A DNA stretch of 63,318 nt from a virus. Below, piece by piece: positions 27,769 to 36,078 of the stretch. Within the stretch, counting starts at the first letter, position 1; every line of letters starts with the position of its first letter. The position numbers and the translations under genes are program-made. The stretch spans positions 1 to 63,318 of the IMG/VR virus record IMGVR_UViG_3300037993_001113, one strand, 5' to 3'. A model generated the notes under the pieces. That model was not told the origin of the DNA. It did not search any database and saw only the letters and a list, made by a program, of their open reading frames with translations.

Positions 27769-28565
27769 TCCCAGTCCTCCGAAGCGCTGTCAGGGCGCAA
27801 CTGCTGCGCCAGATACTTGAATTCGCACAGATCCCCCAGCAACAGCCGCTGCCCCTGTTCGCCCTGTAACGCCGCGCGGTCCTGGCACATACGCACGTCG
27901 ATCCAGAACCCGTCGGCGATGTCGAACCTTGTTTCCACCAGAGCGTTGGCGTGAAAACCGATCTGTTTGTACCCTTTGGGCTCGTCGAATCCCTGCGCAA
28001 CGTCCTTCACATAGGCTTCCCCGCCCTGAAAGGACATCACTACGTTTTTGCTCTCCAGGCTTACCAGAAACTCCTGGAATTCATCGTTGATCGGACCGTA
28101 CGCTTTCTTCGCCGAAGCGGCGTCCGCACTGAACCGGCTCGACTTTCCGTAGTAAGCGCACGCCATCATGTTGTAAAGCGTCGTGCCATCGTCGATACCG
28201 ATGGTCTTCACCTCCGGCCGCGCCAGCAGCGCCCATGCAGACGCCTTGATCTTGTCCACCAGTTCGCGATGAAACTTCTTGCTTTCCTCGCGCTCCATCA
28301 GCGCCATGGTCATCGGGTTGGCATACTTGTACAGCTCGTCCGGGTTCTTCGGCCACAGAATGGTGCGGTGCGGGTACAGTTCGCGCTTGACCTGTTCGAT
28401 GGTCGGGAGCGTTTTGCGCTGCAACGGTATAACTCCCAACCCCGGCGCGGTTCCGATCAATCGGGTTTTGCCTGTGCCCGGCCGCCCGAATACCGCGATA
28501 AACAGGTTGCCAGGCGGACCGAGGCGCAAGGGCTCGAACACAACCGGTATAACGGTGTCCTTCAT
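27765..28565 (-). CDS. RecA-like P-loop ATPase, Sak4-type recombinase candidate
   Basis: 266 residues; the ATG at 28565 overlaps the nuclease stop (ATGA). Walker A FGRPGTGKTR at about 26-35 and Walker B-like KTIGIDDGT at about 130. The length and the RecA-core-only plan fit the Sak4 family of phage single-strand-annealing ATPases, also annotated 'AAA family ATPase / phage nucleotide-binding protein'. It is encoded directly after a PD-(D/E)XK nuclease, as expected for a phage recombination pair (resection plus annealing or strand invasion). Confidence 0.68.
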   Translation of the reverse strand: MKDTVIPVVFEPLRLGPPGNLFIAVFGRPGTGKTRLIGTAPGLGVIPLQRKTLPTIEQVKRELYPHRTILWPKNPDELYKYANPMTMALMEREESKKFHRELVDKIKASAWALLARPEVKTIGIDDGTTLYNMMACAYYGKSSRFSADAASAKKAYGPINDEFQEFLVSLESKNVVMSFQGGEAYVKDVAQGFDEPKGYKQIGFHANALVETRFDIADGFWIDVRMCQDRAALQGEQGQRLLLGDLCEFKYLAQQLRPDSASEDWE

Positions 28566-29182
28566 TCTCCGTACCCCGCTGCAACCGCCGCGTCCCGGTT
28601 GACTTCGATCATCGTTTGCATTTCCGCGAGCTCCTTTGCGCTGAACCCGACCAGATAGCGGGTGTACACCGGGTCCGGCCACTCCATCGCGCTCAGCACA
28701 TGCCAGCGCACGATGTCGCATCCGTACCCAAGGCAATAACCAGCGCCCTGGCACATCCACAGCCATTTGCGTTTGATAAGGTCGGCACCGGTGTACTTTT
28801 TAGCGCGATTGAATTTGAATTCTTCCACACACGGCAACCCGGCGTCCTTCAGCAGCGACAACCCGTCGCAGGTCATAATCACCGGGTCGTTCGCTTCGCC
28901 GGGCTGCCACAGAATCTCCCGATACAGGCTGACCGCAAACTCCTCCCAGGCATGGCCCATCAGCCAGCGCAGCGGGAATTCCTCTTCGGAGATCTGCTCC
29001 AGGTATGCAGTAATACGCGACTTCTCAGCGACGTACTTCAGCAACCCGGACAGGTGCAGGCCGGGCGTGCGCGGCGCGGGCATTATGTAACCGTCTGCAC
29101 CGACGGACCGGGGCAAAGGTACCCGGCGCAGAAGATCCATGCGGTCGAGCGTCACATCGGTTTCGCTGATGAGGGTTGGCAT
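28562..29182 (-). CDS. PD-(D/E)XK exonuclease (RecB/Cas4-like)
   Basis: 206 residues from the ATG at 29182. Translation upstream of this point enters a tandem repeat and is not the real start. GHAWEEFAVSLY near 76 is the conserved helix Glu motif. MTCDGLSLL near 104 and VEEFKFNRA near 119 give the D...ExK catalytic core. It is the probable 5'-3' exonuclease partner of the ATPase encoded immediately after it. It starts 5 bp after the stop of the SR-repeat ORF. Confidence 0.68.
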   Translation of the reverse strand: MPTLISETDVTLDRMDLLRRVPLPRSVGADGYIMPAPRTPGLHLSGLLKYVAEKSRITAYLEQISEEEFPLRWLMGHAWEEFAVSLYREILWQPGEANDPVIMTCDGLSLLKDAGLPCVEEFKFNRAKKYTGADLIKRKWLWMCQGAGYCLGYGCDIVRWHVLSAMEWPDPVYTRYLVGFSAKELAEMQTMIEVNRDAAVAAGYGE

Positions 29183-29187
29183 GGCGT

Positions 29188-29424
29188 TTACGACCCCGAC
29201 CGCGACCGCGACCACGGCCCTGACCGCGACCCCGACCGCGACCACGGCCCTGACCCTGACCGCGACCCTGACAGCGACCACGACCGCGACCCCGACCGCG
29301 ACCACGACCGCGACCCCGACCGCGACCCCGACCGCGACCACGACCGCGACCCCGACCGCGACCCTGACCGCGACCACGACCACGACGACCTCTCGTATCC
29401 GGCCCGCAACAGCGCCCCGTTCAT
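29188..29424 (-). CDS. Ser-Arg/Gly/Trp dipeptide-repeat protein
   Basis: 78 residues: a unique start MNGALLRAGYERS, then an uninterrupted (Ser-X) repeat with X = Arg, Gly or Trp (rarely Leu or Pro) to the end. Support for it being a gene: the ATG at 29424 lies 3 bp after the stop of 29428-29730 with AGGTAAGG upstream, and its TAA is 5 bp before the nuclease ATG, so it fills an operon gap exactly. Caution: a hexamer repeat leaves all frames open, and the plus strand could read Asp-Pro/Asp-Arg repeats. Such a tail would be disordered and basic, possibly nucleic-acid binding. Confidence 0.5.
   Translation of the reverse strand: MNGALLRAGYERSSWSWSRSGSRSGSRSWSRSGSRSGSRSWSRSGSRSWSLSGSRSGSGPWSRSGSRSGPWSRSRSGS
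29191..29388. repeat. Hexanucleotide tandem repeat (CGACCN), about 33 units
   Basis: An almost pure array of CGACCN where the sixth base is C, G or A, with a few CGGCCC, TGACCN and TGACAG variants. On the minus strand each unit is Ser plus an NGG codon (R, G, W), so the common variation changes only the second residue of each dipeptide. It is a slippage-prone microsatellite inside 29188-29424. Confidence 0.9.
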
Positions 29425-29427
29425 TTG

Positions 29428-29730
29428 TTACCTTACCTGCCGCGGGGCATGAACAATCTGCACCGCATCGATAATCGTTCCGCGGCCAATCGCTACCAGA
29501 CCATCCGGGAACGGTTCCACTTCATTAAGTTCAGACGGGTCGCGGAGGGCCTTGTGAAACCGCCCGGTGTCGGCAATCCACGCGGCATCCCGCAGGATAA
29601 CTTCATGATCGTCGATTGACACAAGTACGCCGGTGTCGATCATGGTGACAGTGCGAATCAGATAAGGTTTGCCGGGTTGCCAGAAACGTTCCGGTAACGG
29701 CTTTGACTTTGTGTTTTTGGTTTTTTCCAT
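29428..29730 (-). CDS. Hypothetical protein
   Basis: 100 residues, MEKTKNTKSKPLPERFWQPG at the start, with a GGAGT ribosome site. The core LIRTVTMIDTGVLVSIDDHEVILRDAAWIADTGRFHKAL is a compact alpha/beta region similar in style to small phage proteins of unknown function. It is first in a sub-block with the SR-repeat ORF and the nuclease, downstream of a perfect 16-bp palindrome. Confidence 0.55.
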   Translation of the reverse strand: MEKTKNTKSKPLPERFWQPGKPYLIRTVTMIDTGVLVSIDDHEVILRDAAWIADTGRFHKALRDPSELNEVEPFPDGLVAIGRGTIIDAVQIVHAPRQVR

Positions 29731-29752
29731 ATTTCGACTCCATTAAATGTTG

Positions 29753-29768
29753 GGGAATTATAATTCCC
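29753..29768. promoter_or_regulatory. 16-bp perfect palindrome GGGAATTATAATTCCC
   Basis: It lies in the 145-bp gap between 29730 and 29876, 23 bp upstream of the ATG at 29730, in an AT-rich patch unusual for this genome. It contains a TATAAT-like core readable on both strands, so it could be a -10 region overlapped by an operator. No good -35 box was found. Confidence 0.5.
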
Positions 29769-29875
29769 AAATGTTGTTGGGGGCTGGGCCGCCGCATTGG
29801 CAGTACGTTTGTTGCCTGAGCCCCCGTAAGCAGTGACTACACTGCGTGCTGTCCGGCGGTTGCGGTGGCTTACCG

Positions 29876-30841
29876 TTACGCCGGAAACTCGAACCCTCCG
29901 GCTTCGGTTGGCACCGCTCCGTAAACCTGCGCCATGGCGATGCAGTACTCTTCGGTCAGCAGATCCATAACCGCCTTCTTTTGTCCCTGCGGCACCGGCG
30001 GTTTGTGTGTGCCCATGCCCATGAGGCACTGCATGCGCAGCTTTTTACCGTCGGCTATGGTCTTACCTTTGAGCGATGGCACTACCGTATTGGCGATAAT
30101 CGCTTCGGCAAGCGTGTCGGCGTCAGAAGCGTCGCTGCCGGCGGGTGCGGCCGCAGGTGCGGGTCCGGTCGCGCCCGCTGCCGCCGCCTTCGCCGGCGCC
30201 TTACCCTTTGCCGCCGGTGCCTTCGCTGCTGCGGCAGCCTTTTCGTACGGAAACTGCCGGATTTCCTTCACCACAAACCTGGTGCTGTCGAAGTCGTCGC
30301 CTGCGCGTTTCTCGTTCTGCAGCGTGGTGAAGTACGCGCGCAACCCGATCAGATCCGGGAAGTACGTGCGCTTGAGCACTGCAGGTTTGAAACCCCTCTC
30401 TTCCAAACTCTTGCAAAACCGCATCCACTTGGTGTTTTCGTTGATGCGGTAGCCATCCTGCACGGCGAACAACGTGTCGCCTTCGGCACCCAGTTCGCCG
30501 CCCATATCTGCAGGGTCTACGTCCGTGTCGCCGTCGGGAAAACGGCCTGGCCTGCAGGTTTCGAGCAGCCCGGTAGCTTTGTCGGGAGACTGTATGGATA
30601 ACAATACCTGCTCGGGCTGATCGGCGGCCCTGTTGCCGTCGCCGTCCAGATGACGCTGGATAGTCAGTTCGGCAAACAGCGCCGGCGGGCTCTGAAACCC
30701 GGCGGGCCGGTTGCCCTTCGCCTCTTTCATCGGCTGAAACTGGAATACGACCGCCTTGCAGTCGATCACTTCGCCCCAGCCGTCCTGATATGTGCCCTGA
30801 AAATGGAAAGCATCCTCCGGGGCGCTGGATACACGTGGCAT
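29876..30841 (-). CDS. Putative single-stranded-DNA-binding / replication accessory protein
   Basis: 321 residues. The N-terminal 200 residues are a mixed alpha/beta domain (GEVIDCKAVVFQFQPM, ELTIQRHLDGDG, TKWMRFCKSLEERGFKP). An Ala/Lys/Pro linker (about 205-245) separates it from a 75-residue C-terminal helical domain. It is encoded between the helicase and the recombination nuclease genes. The assignment is inferred from context and the two-domain plan; no diagnostic motif is visible. Confidence 0.4.
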   Translation of the reverse strand: MPRVSSAPEDAFHFQGTYQDGWGEVIDCKAVVFQFQPMKEAKGNRPAGFQSPPALFAELTIQRHLDGDGNRAADQPEQVLLSIQSPDKATGLLETCRPGRFPDGDTDVDPADMGGELGAEGDTLFAVQDGYRINENTKWMRFCKSLEERGFKPAVLKRTYFPDLIGLRAYFTTLQNEKRAGDDFDSTRFVVKEIRQFPYEKAAAAAKAPAAKGKAPAKAAAAGATGPAPAAAPAGSDASDADTLAEAIIANTVVPSLKGKTIADGKKLRMQCLMGMGTHKPPVPQGQKKAVMDLLTEEYCIAMAQVYGAVPTEAGGFEFPA

Positions 30842-30863
30842 TAAAGATCCTCCTGTGGACCGG

Positions 30864-32477
30864 TTAAGTGTTTTTCGGTGTCGCCACCGGTGTTACCCGC
30901 GGCGGCGCGGGCGGAACGGACTGAACGGTAAAAATACGGAATCCGGGCGGTGTGTACGACCTGCCGTCCGGTCCGCCAAGCTGCCTGACCGCGTTGTCCA
31001 GAACGAACAGTTCGGAGCGGTCGGTTTCGCTGCGCACCGCGCGCCCGCGCATTTGCACAAGTTTCTGCGCGGCATAGTGCAAACGGTATCCCGGAATCTG
31101 CGCACAGCGTTCTTTAATTACCCGCTGCGTTTCGTTGGGGAACGGGAATTTAAGGCAGATCTGGACTTCACACTGGGTGTCGGGGAAGTCGAATCCCTCT
31201 TCAACACTGGGTGTGACAAGGATAGTTCCCGGACCTGCGGACCGGAATCGGTCCAGACAATCCGGCAGTTCGCTTCCTGCTGTATTCCTAATAAATCTTC
31301 CAGCGTGACGCGAATATCGCAGGGCTCGTTCGGAGCGAGCATAACTGACAGTATGGACGATTGTCTTCCGGTCTGCACGGCTGTCGATAATCGCGTCCAT
31401 CGCTTCGATGACTTTTTTGTAGTCTTCATCGGTAGATTTCCATGTGAGCTTTACGGTGGGCAGGTGGTACACCGGCGCGTTGGACGGCGGAAACACGCTC
31501 GGCCACGCGCGGTAATTATACGGTTGGTCCTGCGACATGAGCAGGCGTAAAGTGAATTCGTTGAGCGAGGCGCTCATCATGAGCACACGGGGGATGCCGG
31601 AAAACAGTGAGCGCGTGTAACCGTTGAGCCGGACAGGTTCGAAGGTGACGTGCCCGGTGCGCTCGTCCGCCTGCCAGATCCAGTTCGGAGTCATCTTCAG
31701 AATGCGTCTGCACCGGTCTGCCAGATCCACGTCGTCTTCGTCCGTGCTGTTACCCAGTGCTTCCAGTTTGTCCTTCGCCCAGACACGCCACAGGTGTGCG
31801 TCTTCTTCCGGTCCGGGGTACATTACGCCCGAGGCAGCGAACGCTTTATATTTGCCTGTTTCACCGGCATGCAGCCGCACCGATACGAATTCCGAAAGTT
31901 GCTGACCGGCATTGTGTGCTTCGTCGCAGATCAGCAGGCCGATAGGATCGTACTTTTCCAGCGCTTCGCTGTTGTGTTTGCGCGCGTGCAGCCAGTACGC
32001 GTAGTTGGTGACCGCCAGCGGTGCGAGGTTGGCAGCTTCCACGGCGCGTGTATATGGACAGCCATCCGTTTTGCTGCGGCTGCATTCGGCGTCGTACCCG
32101 GCTTCGCAGTTGCCGTATGCACTGCAACGGTAGTTTGCACGTCCCCGAATGTCCGCGACCAGCCCGCCGAAGTCGCCGAGGATCTGCTGTTGCAACGCCT
32201 TCGTGGCGACAACGTATACCGCGCGAACGCCAAGCAGTCTGGCCAGCGCTACGGCGATCAGCGTTTTGCCAGCGCCGGTTGCCAGGCACGCGGCGTTTGT
32301 AGACTCTACACATTCGTTAAGGAGCCAGTCCAGCGCCTGCCGCTGGGGTTGCCGGAACGATGTGAACTTAGCCGGGAGGCCAAGGGACTGCGGGTCGCTG
32401 GCGACCCCCAACGGGTTTTCGGCGTGCTGTGTCATCTCAGCAATACAATACTTATCAGATTGGTTATCGGTTGTCAA
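30864..32477 (-). CDS. DinG/XPD-like superfamily 2 helicase with iron-sulfur cysteines
   Basis: 537 residues. Walker A ATGAGKT at 66-72; DEAH box at 185-188. Between them Cys 118, 124, 132 and 140 match the four-Cys iron-sulfur insertion of XPD/DinG 5'-3' helicases. The C-terminal half has TILVTPSVEEGFDFPDTQ (motif V/VI region) and QMRGRAVRSETDRS (Q-x-x-GRxxR, arginine finger). It is expected to unwind phage DNA. The start overlaps the stop of the ATPase gene at 32474. One 13-bp palindrome lies inside (32298-32310) five residues before Walker A. Confidence 0.85.
   Translation of the reverse strand: MTTDNQSDKYCIAEMTQHAENPLGVASDPQSLGLPAKFTSFRQPQRQALDWLLNECVESTNAACLATGAGKTLIAVALARLLGVRAVYVVATKALQQQILGDFGGLVADIRGRANYRCSAYGNCEAGYDAECSRSKTDGCPYTRAVEAANLAPLAVTNYAYWLHARKHNSEALEKYDPIGLLICDEAHNAGQQLSEFVSVRLHAGETGKYKAFAASGVMYPGPEEDAHLWRVWAKDKLEALGNSTDEDDVDLADRCRRILKMTPNWIWQADERTGHVTFEPVRLNGYTRSLFSGIPRVLMMSASLNEFTLRLLMSQDQPYNYRAWPSVFPPSNAPVYHLPTVKLTWKSTDEDYKKVIEAMDAIIDSRADRKTIVHTVSYARSERALRYSRHAGRFIRNTAGSELPDCLDRFRSAGPGTILVTPSVEEGFDFPDTQCEVQICLKFPFPNETQRVIKERCAQIPGYRLHYAAQKLVQMRGRAVRSETDRSELFVLDNAVRQLGGPDGRSYTPPGFRIFTVQSVPPAPPRVTPVATPKNT
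32298..32310. promoter_or_regulatory. 13-bp palindrome, site 3 (inside helicase gene)
   Basis: TGTAGACTCTACA, exact, encoding CVESTN on the minus strand just upstream of the helicase Walker A motif. Confidence 0.6.
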
Positions 32478-33784
32478 CGGATTTCGTCATCGTCCGACAT
32501 CCGCAGGAACGCTTCCGACTGCGCCGTCAGCTTCCACAACCCGCTGCCGTTCGGCCGGTCGGTATCGGTGAGCCCGTGCATGCGCAGGTCTTCGAGCGTT
32601 CTTGCCGCCGCGCCGTTACCGATGCGCAGCGCGGCGGCTACGGTAACCAGCGCCTGCGCGCCGGTCTGCAACACGCGCACCGCTTTGGCGCGTACCGCCG
32701 GCAGGCTGTCGATGGCGCACTGGCACAGTACCCTGCGTATCTCGCTCGGTTCGCATCCGATATGCTCCATCCCCCGCTGCAGATGCGCAAATGTATTGGC
32801 CAGCCGCGGTCCCAGCGCGCTGCGGCTGACACCTACGATTTCCCCGGTGCCGCGTTTGTCCCGCATAACGGCGGACCTGCCCCTGGCCGTAAACATTGCC
32901 AGCATTCCGATAAACCGCTTTTCCGGTGCGCTCAGTTCCCTGGGCGGTTTCGGCGCGTTCCAGTCCAGATCGGCATCGCGAAACCAGGTTTCGAACAATC
33001 CGCGCAGCATATCCGTTTTGTCCGTTCCGTCGGGACTGCTTAGTGCGCTGGCAATCTCGTGGTAACCGTCGCTTTCCGGGTACCGGTACATTATGCACCG
33101 CTCCCCCATTTCCGCATTGGCCTGCGCGTGATCGGGGTGATCGATCGCGTCGGTACACGCCGCCAGAAACCCGATACGTCCGTGAAAACTGATGGTGCGT
33201 CCGCCGTCGGTGCCGGTGTCGCGCTGATAATGCTGATCGTGCAGCATGCCTATCGCGCCCATCAGCGCGCGCGTTTCGCGCGGGTCGCAGGCAAGCACGG
33301 TACGGGCGAAGTCGAGCATGACAAGCGCGCCGCGGTATTTGCCTCCGGCGTCCCTGACGGCCAGTCCTTTGAGCAGTCCGCCGGTGGCGTCGGCAGCGGT
33401 GTCGCGTTTCGACGACGCCGACAGCAGCGCAGCCTTGCCGGACAGGTCGCCGCATTCGCGCACACCGGGCAGTCCGAGCAGTGGGCGCAGCAGTTCGGTT
33501 TTGCCGCTTTCCGGCGGGCCGATCAGCATCAGCCACACCGGGTAGCCGCGCAGCGTGTTGGCCGCCAGCGCTCCGCAGACCGCATACAGCGGACCGGGGT
33601 CGGGAAAATACAGCAGCGACTGCACGGCTGCGGCCAGCCGGTGAATCGGCGTGCGCGGCGATGCCAGCGGCGAACGCGTGGATGAAACCAGGAAGGGACG
33701 CAGGCGCGGCGGTTCGCGCGGGTCGCCGGAGACGGAAGCGGCACTGGCAGCAGGCAATATCGGCACACGGATTCCCGGCAGCAA
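32474..33784 (-). CDS. P-loop ATPase, putative replicative helicase or loader
   Basis: 436 residues if the TTG at 33784 is used; no ATG is available and the start is uncertain. Walker A is LIGPPESGKTELL, and ALVMLDFA about 60 residues later may be Walker B. GRIGFLAACTDAIDHPDHAQANAEMGERCIMYRYP is the sensor-like segment seen in phage/plasmid helicase proteins of the DUF927/Cch-like type. The C-terminal 90 residues look like a winged helix. It is coupled to the DinG-like helicase by overlapping start and stop. A primase domain is not visible. Confidence 0.6.
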   Translation of the reverse strand: MLPGIRVPILPAASAASVSGDPREPPRLRPFLVSSTRSPLASPRTPIHRLAAAVQSLLYFPDPGPLYAVCGALAANTLRGYPVWLMLIGPPESGKTELLRPLLGLPGVRECGDLSGKAALLSASSKRDTAADATGGLLKGLAVRDAGGKYRGALVMLDFARTVLACDPRETRALMGAIGMLHDQHYQRDTGTDGGRTISFHGRIGFLAACTDAIDHPDHAQANAEMGERCIMYRYPESDGYHEIASALSSPDGTDKTDMLRGLFETWFRDADLDWNAPKPPRELSAPEKRFIGMLAMFTARGRSAVMRDKRGTGEIVGVSRSALGPRLANTFAHLQRGMEHIGCEPSEIRRVLCQCAIDSLPAVRAKAVRVLQTGAQALVTVAAALRIGNGAAARTLEDLRMHGLTDTDRPNGSGLWKLTAQSEAFLRMSDDDEIR

Positions 33785-33912
33785 AATAACAGCAATTAAC
33801 AGTATTTACCGAACGGGTCTTACATTATCACCGAAAGGGATGGGAATGCAACAGCCATGAAAATGCGGCGGTGTCCTTATATCCACACGTCCGAGCCGTA
33901 TCGCGCATGTGC

Positions 33913-34143
33913 TCAATCAGCCTGACCTTGTTCGGCGAACTTAGGCTTTGTTCCCATGCACCTGATTGCTACACGGAAACATCGTGGAGAATCCTGGGGC
34001 CATAGCTTCACGCTGATCACCGCGGTGAGGCCCTCACGCACGTCATCGCCGCTGAGGTTCAGTTGCGAGGTTGGATCGCGCCCAGCGATGATCTTTGAGG
34101 AACTGCGCCTGAATCGATCCGTCTCAGTATTGCGACTTTTCAT
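33913..34143 (-). CDS. 76-residue protein carrying an isolated GyrB motif block
   Basis: Residues 29-46 read LNLSGDDVREGLTAVISV, essentially identical to the transducer-domain block of bacterial DNA gyrase subunit B, which normally lies in a protein of about 800 residues. The flanking 28 N-terminal and 30 C-terminal residues do not resemble GyrB in any frame. It starts 8 bp after the preceding gene's stop and is the third gene of a small leftward cluster with lower GC than its surroundings. It could be a captured host gyrB fragment, a gyrase-interfering peptide or a decaying remnant. Confidence 0.55.
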   Translation of the reverse strand: MKSRNTETDRFRRSSSKIIAGRDPTSQLNLSGDDVREGLTAVISVKLWPQDSPRCFRVAIRCMGTKPKFAEQGQAD

Positions 34144-34151
34144 TGTTGTTC

Positions 34152-34439
34152 CTATTGTTGTTCCTTCCTGTTCCTTCCATCCCTCCCGCTCTCCTCAGCC
34201 TGATCTATTGCCGGAGTTGAGTTCGTTAGCGCCTTCAACAATGGATACTTGTCGCTCCATCGGAATGTGCAGTTCTGATGCTGACGACACAGCCCATTAG
34301 CGATGGGACGGCGCTTGCATGGACGTTGTTCGTAATATCTCTCGAAGCCGCTTCGTCCTCGACCGCTGTAACGCAACTGCTCGCGCACGTAAACGATAGC
34401 ATCGCAGGATTCGTCCGGAGTTGTGGGCTCTCCCGTCAT
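34152..34439 (-). CDS. Small zinc-finger-like protein
   Basis: 95 residues. CKRRPIANGLCRQHQNC (about 51-67) is a C-x9-C-x2-H-x2-C type cluster often seen in small phage/HNH-like zinc fingers. The rest is charged, with a Lys/Arg/Gln-rich tail. The ATG overlaps the upstream TGA (ATGA). The function is unknown; nucleic-acid binding is plausible. Confidence 0.5.
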   Translation of the reverse strand: MTGEPTTPDESCDAIVYVREQLRYSGRGRSGFERYYEQRPCKRRPIANGLCRQHQNCTFRWSDKYPLLKALTNSTPAIDQAEESGRDGRNRKEQQ

Positions 34440-34693
34440 TGCGGACGTTCAATCCTCACGCGGATACCGGGAATCTTGGCAAGATTGCGTTCGGCAGCGT
34501 TGACAGCAAGCAGGTCATATAGGTAGAACACCTGGTCTCGCGTCCGGTCTCCGAATAATGCACACCCCGAATCGCAACCGAGCACCGCGCCGTCACTGTC
34601 GAAAGAGTAGCCTACAGCTTTCATGATGTCCTGATCCTTCTCGATGTCCACTCCGCCGTCGTACTCGACAAAAATCCGATACGATGTTTCCAC
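34436..34693 (-). CDS. Hypothetical acidic protein
   Basis: 85 residues from a GTG at 34693, nine bases after a strong AAGGAGG site. The start is METSYRIFVEYDGG. Two Cys (LGCDSGCALFG) and an alpha/beta pattern are visible, with no family recognised. It heads the three-gene low-GC cluster that includes the GyrB-block ORF. Confidence 0.55.
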   Translation of the reverse strand: METSYRIFVEYDGGVDIEKDQDIMKAVGYSFDSDGAVLGCDSGCALFGDRTRDQVFYLYDLLAVNAAERNLAKIPGIRVRIERPQ

Positions 34694-34797
34694 TAGCTAG
34701 AACCTCCTTCCATCCCTTCCCTCCGTAGGCGATGAGCGCGAGAGGGCTGTCATCCGCGACCTGAGGAACGCAATAGTCTCCTGCCCAGCCTTTTTAA

Positions 34798-36078
34798 TTA
34801 CGCTTTGCCGCTTTGCCGCTTTGCCGCTTTCTTCGCAGGCTTCGCTGTTGTGTGCCGCGCCTGCGCTTCCTCCACCAGCACGGCAATCCGGTTCCAGTGC
34901 GCGATAACATCCTTGCCGGCTGCGTCGCCGCGCGTCCACGCGGTCTTCAGCACGGCGCAGAACGACCGCATGATATCCGGGTAAGCGGCTGAACACAGCG
35001 AGTCCAGCAGGCAGATAAGATCGGCAACGGTACGGGTGACCGCATGCGGACCTTTGCCGGTGTCGCGGTCGCGGGTGGCCTTAAGTTCACGGGCAGCTTC
35101 GGCGATCTGCGCGCGGGTGGGCACAACGGGCCGGTCAGGCGCTTCGGCCTCCGCGCGTCCGGTTTTTTCCTTTGCGCGTTCAGCCTTTTTCGTTGCGCGT
35201 TCAGCCTTTTCCTTTTCCCGCCGCGCCGCGCTTTCCCGGCGCAGCTGCGCCATCCACTCTTTCCGTTGCGCCGGGGTACGCTCCGCGGCAGGTACCGCCT
35301 GGGTAGTTTTGCCTGTCCCGGCCGGCTTACCGGATACTGTTTGCCGCGCATTAGCGCCCGCTGGCGTGTTCGCGCCAGGCTTCCCCGTGGTTTGGTCCGG
35401 GGACGGCTGCGCAACCGCTTCCCGCTCGGCTTTCTGCACAGCCAGTTCGACTACCGCGTCCGCCTGCGCCGGTTCGACGTGGGTGAGCGTGTAGAATGCG
35501 GCATCCGCGCCCATCCTGCCGTCCGCAACCAGTGCCAGCAGACTGTCGTACACGTCCTGCGCCATACCCTCCGGTTTGTGCAGCAGTTTGTCGCACTGGC
35601 TGACGGTTGCTCTGGACACCCCGCAGTACTGCGCGACCTCGCGGGTGCCGGTCCAGCCGTGGCGCTCGCGCACCGCCCGGAACAAATGCGCCATCTGGAC
35701 GGCGGTGTAACCCTGCCGGTCTAAGTTGGCGCGAACCGCCAGCCGCAGCGGGTCGCCGCCGGTTGCTCCGTCCACCACGCACTCCAGCGGAAACGGCGTG
35801 CCGTCGCCTTCGATCGTCAGCGCGGCAGTCAGCCTGCGCCGCCCGTCGAGCACCCGATGCTGCGGGTCTACGATCAGCGGGACAAGCTGACCTTCGCTCA
35901 GCAGCGAACGCTTAAGCGCTTCGAGCCGGCGGGCTTCGTTTGCGGCCGGCGGGCCGGGCCTTGCTTCCGCTGTTTCCGGCAGCAGGCCGATTTCGGACGG
36001 CGCGAGCATTATTGTCGCTCTTGGCGCGGGCAGCGGCGGGTATGTTTCCCCGCCTAGTACGTATTCGACTCTGGGCAT
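34798..36078 (-). CDS. ParB-like DNA-binding protein
   Basis: 426 residues; the ATG at 36078 follows AGGAGA. Residues about 46-86 form the ParB/Spo0J N-domain (LLSEGQLVPLIVDP..HRVLDGRRRLTAAL, containing the G-x-RR-x-x-A motif). Residues about 118-160 are a helix-turn-helix (TREVAQYCGVSRATVSQCDKLL). A long Lys/Glu/Ala coiled-coil linker (about 255-335) and a helical C-terminal domain follow, ending in AAKRQSGKA repeats. No ParA partner was found, so partition, plasmid-like maintenance or regulation are all possible. A parS-like palindrome at 40985-41004 is a candidate target. Its 5' end overlaps the HTH gene by 167 bp. Confidence 0.75.
   Translation of the reverse strand: MPRVEYVLGGETYPPLPAPRATIMLAPSEIGLLPETAEARPGPPAANEARRLEALKRSLLSEGQLVPLIVDPQHRVLDGRRRLTAALTIEGDGTPFPLECVVDGATGGDPLRLAVRANLDRQGYTAVQMAHLFRAVRERHGWTGTREVAQYCGVSRATVSQCDKLLHKPEGMAQDVYDSLLALVADGRMGADAAFYTLTHVEPAQADAVVELAVQKAEREAVAQPSPDQTTGKPGANTPAGANARQTVSGKPAGTGKTTQAVPAAERTPAQRKEWMAQLRRESAARREKEKAERATKKAERAKEKTGRAEAEAPDRPVVPTRAQIAEAARELKATRDRDTGKGPHAVTRTVADLICLLDSLCSAAYPDIMRSFCAVLKTAWTRGDAAGKDVIAHWNRIAVLVEEAQARHTTAKPAKKAAKRQSGKA

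Noticed and set aside
28616-29452. Plus-strand Asp-Arg-Asp-Pro repeat ORF opposite the nuclease
   Set aside because: It runs antisense to a PD-(D/E)XK gene with catalytic motifs; the openness comes from the hexamer array.
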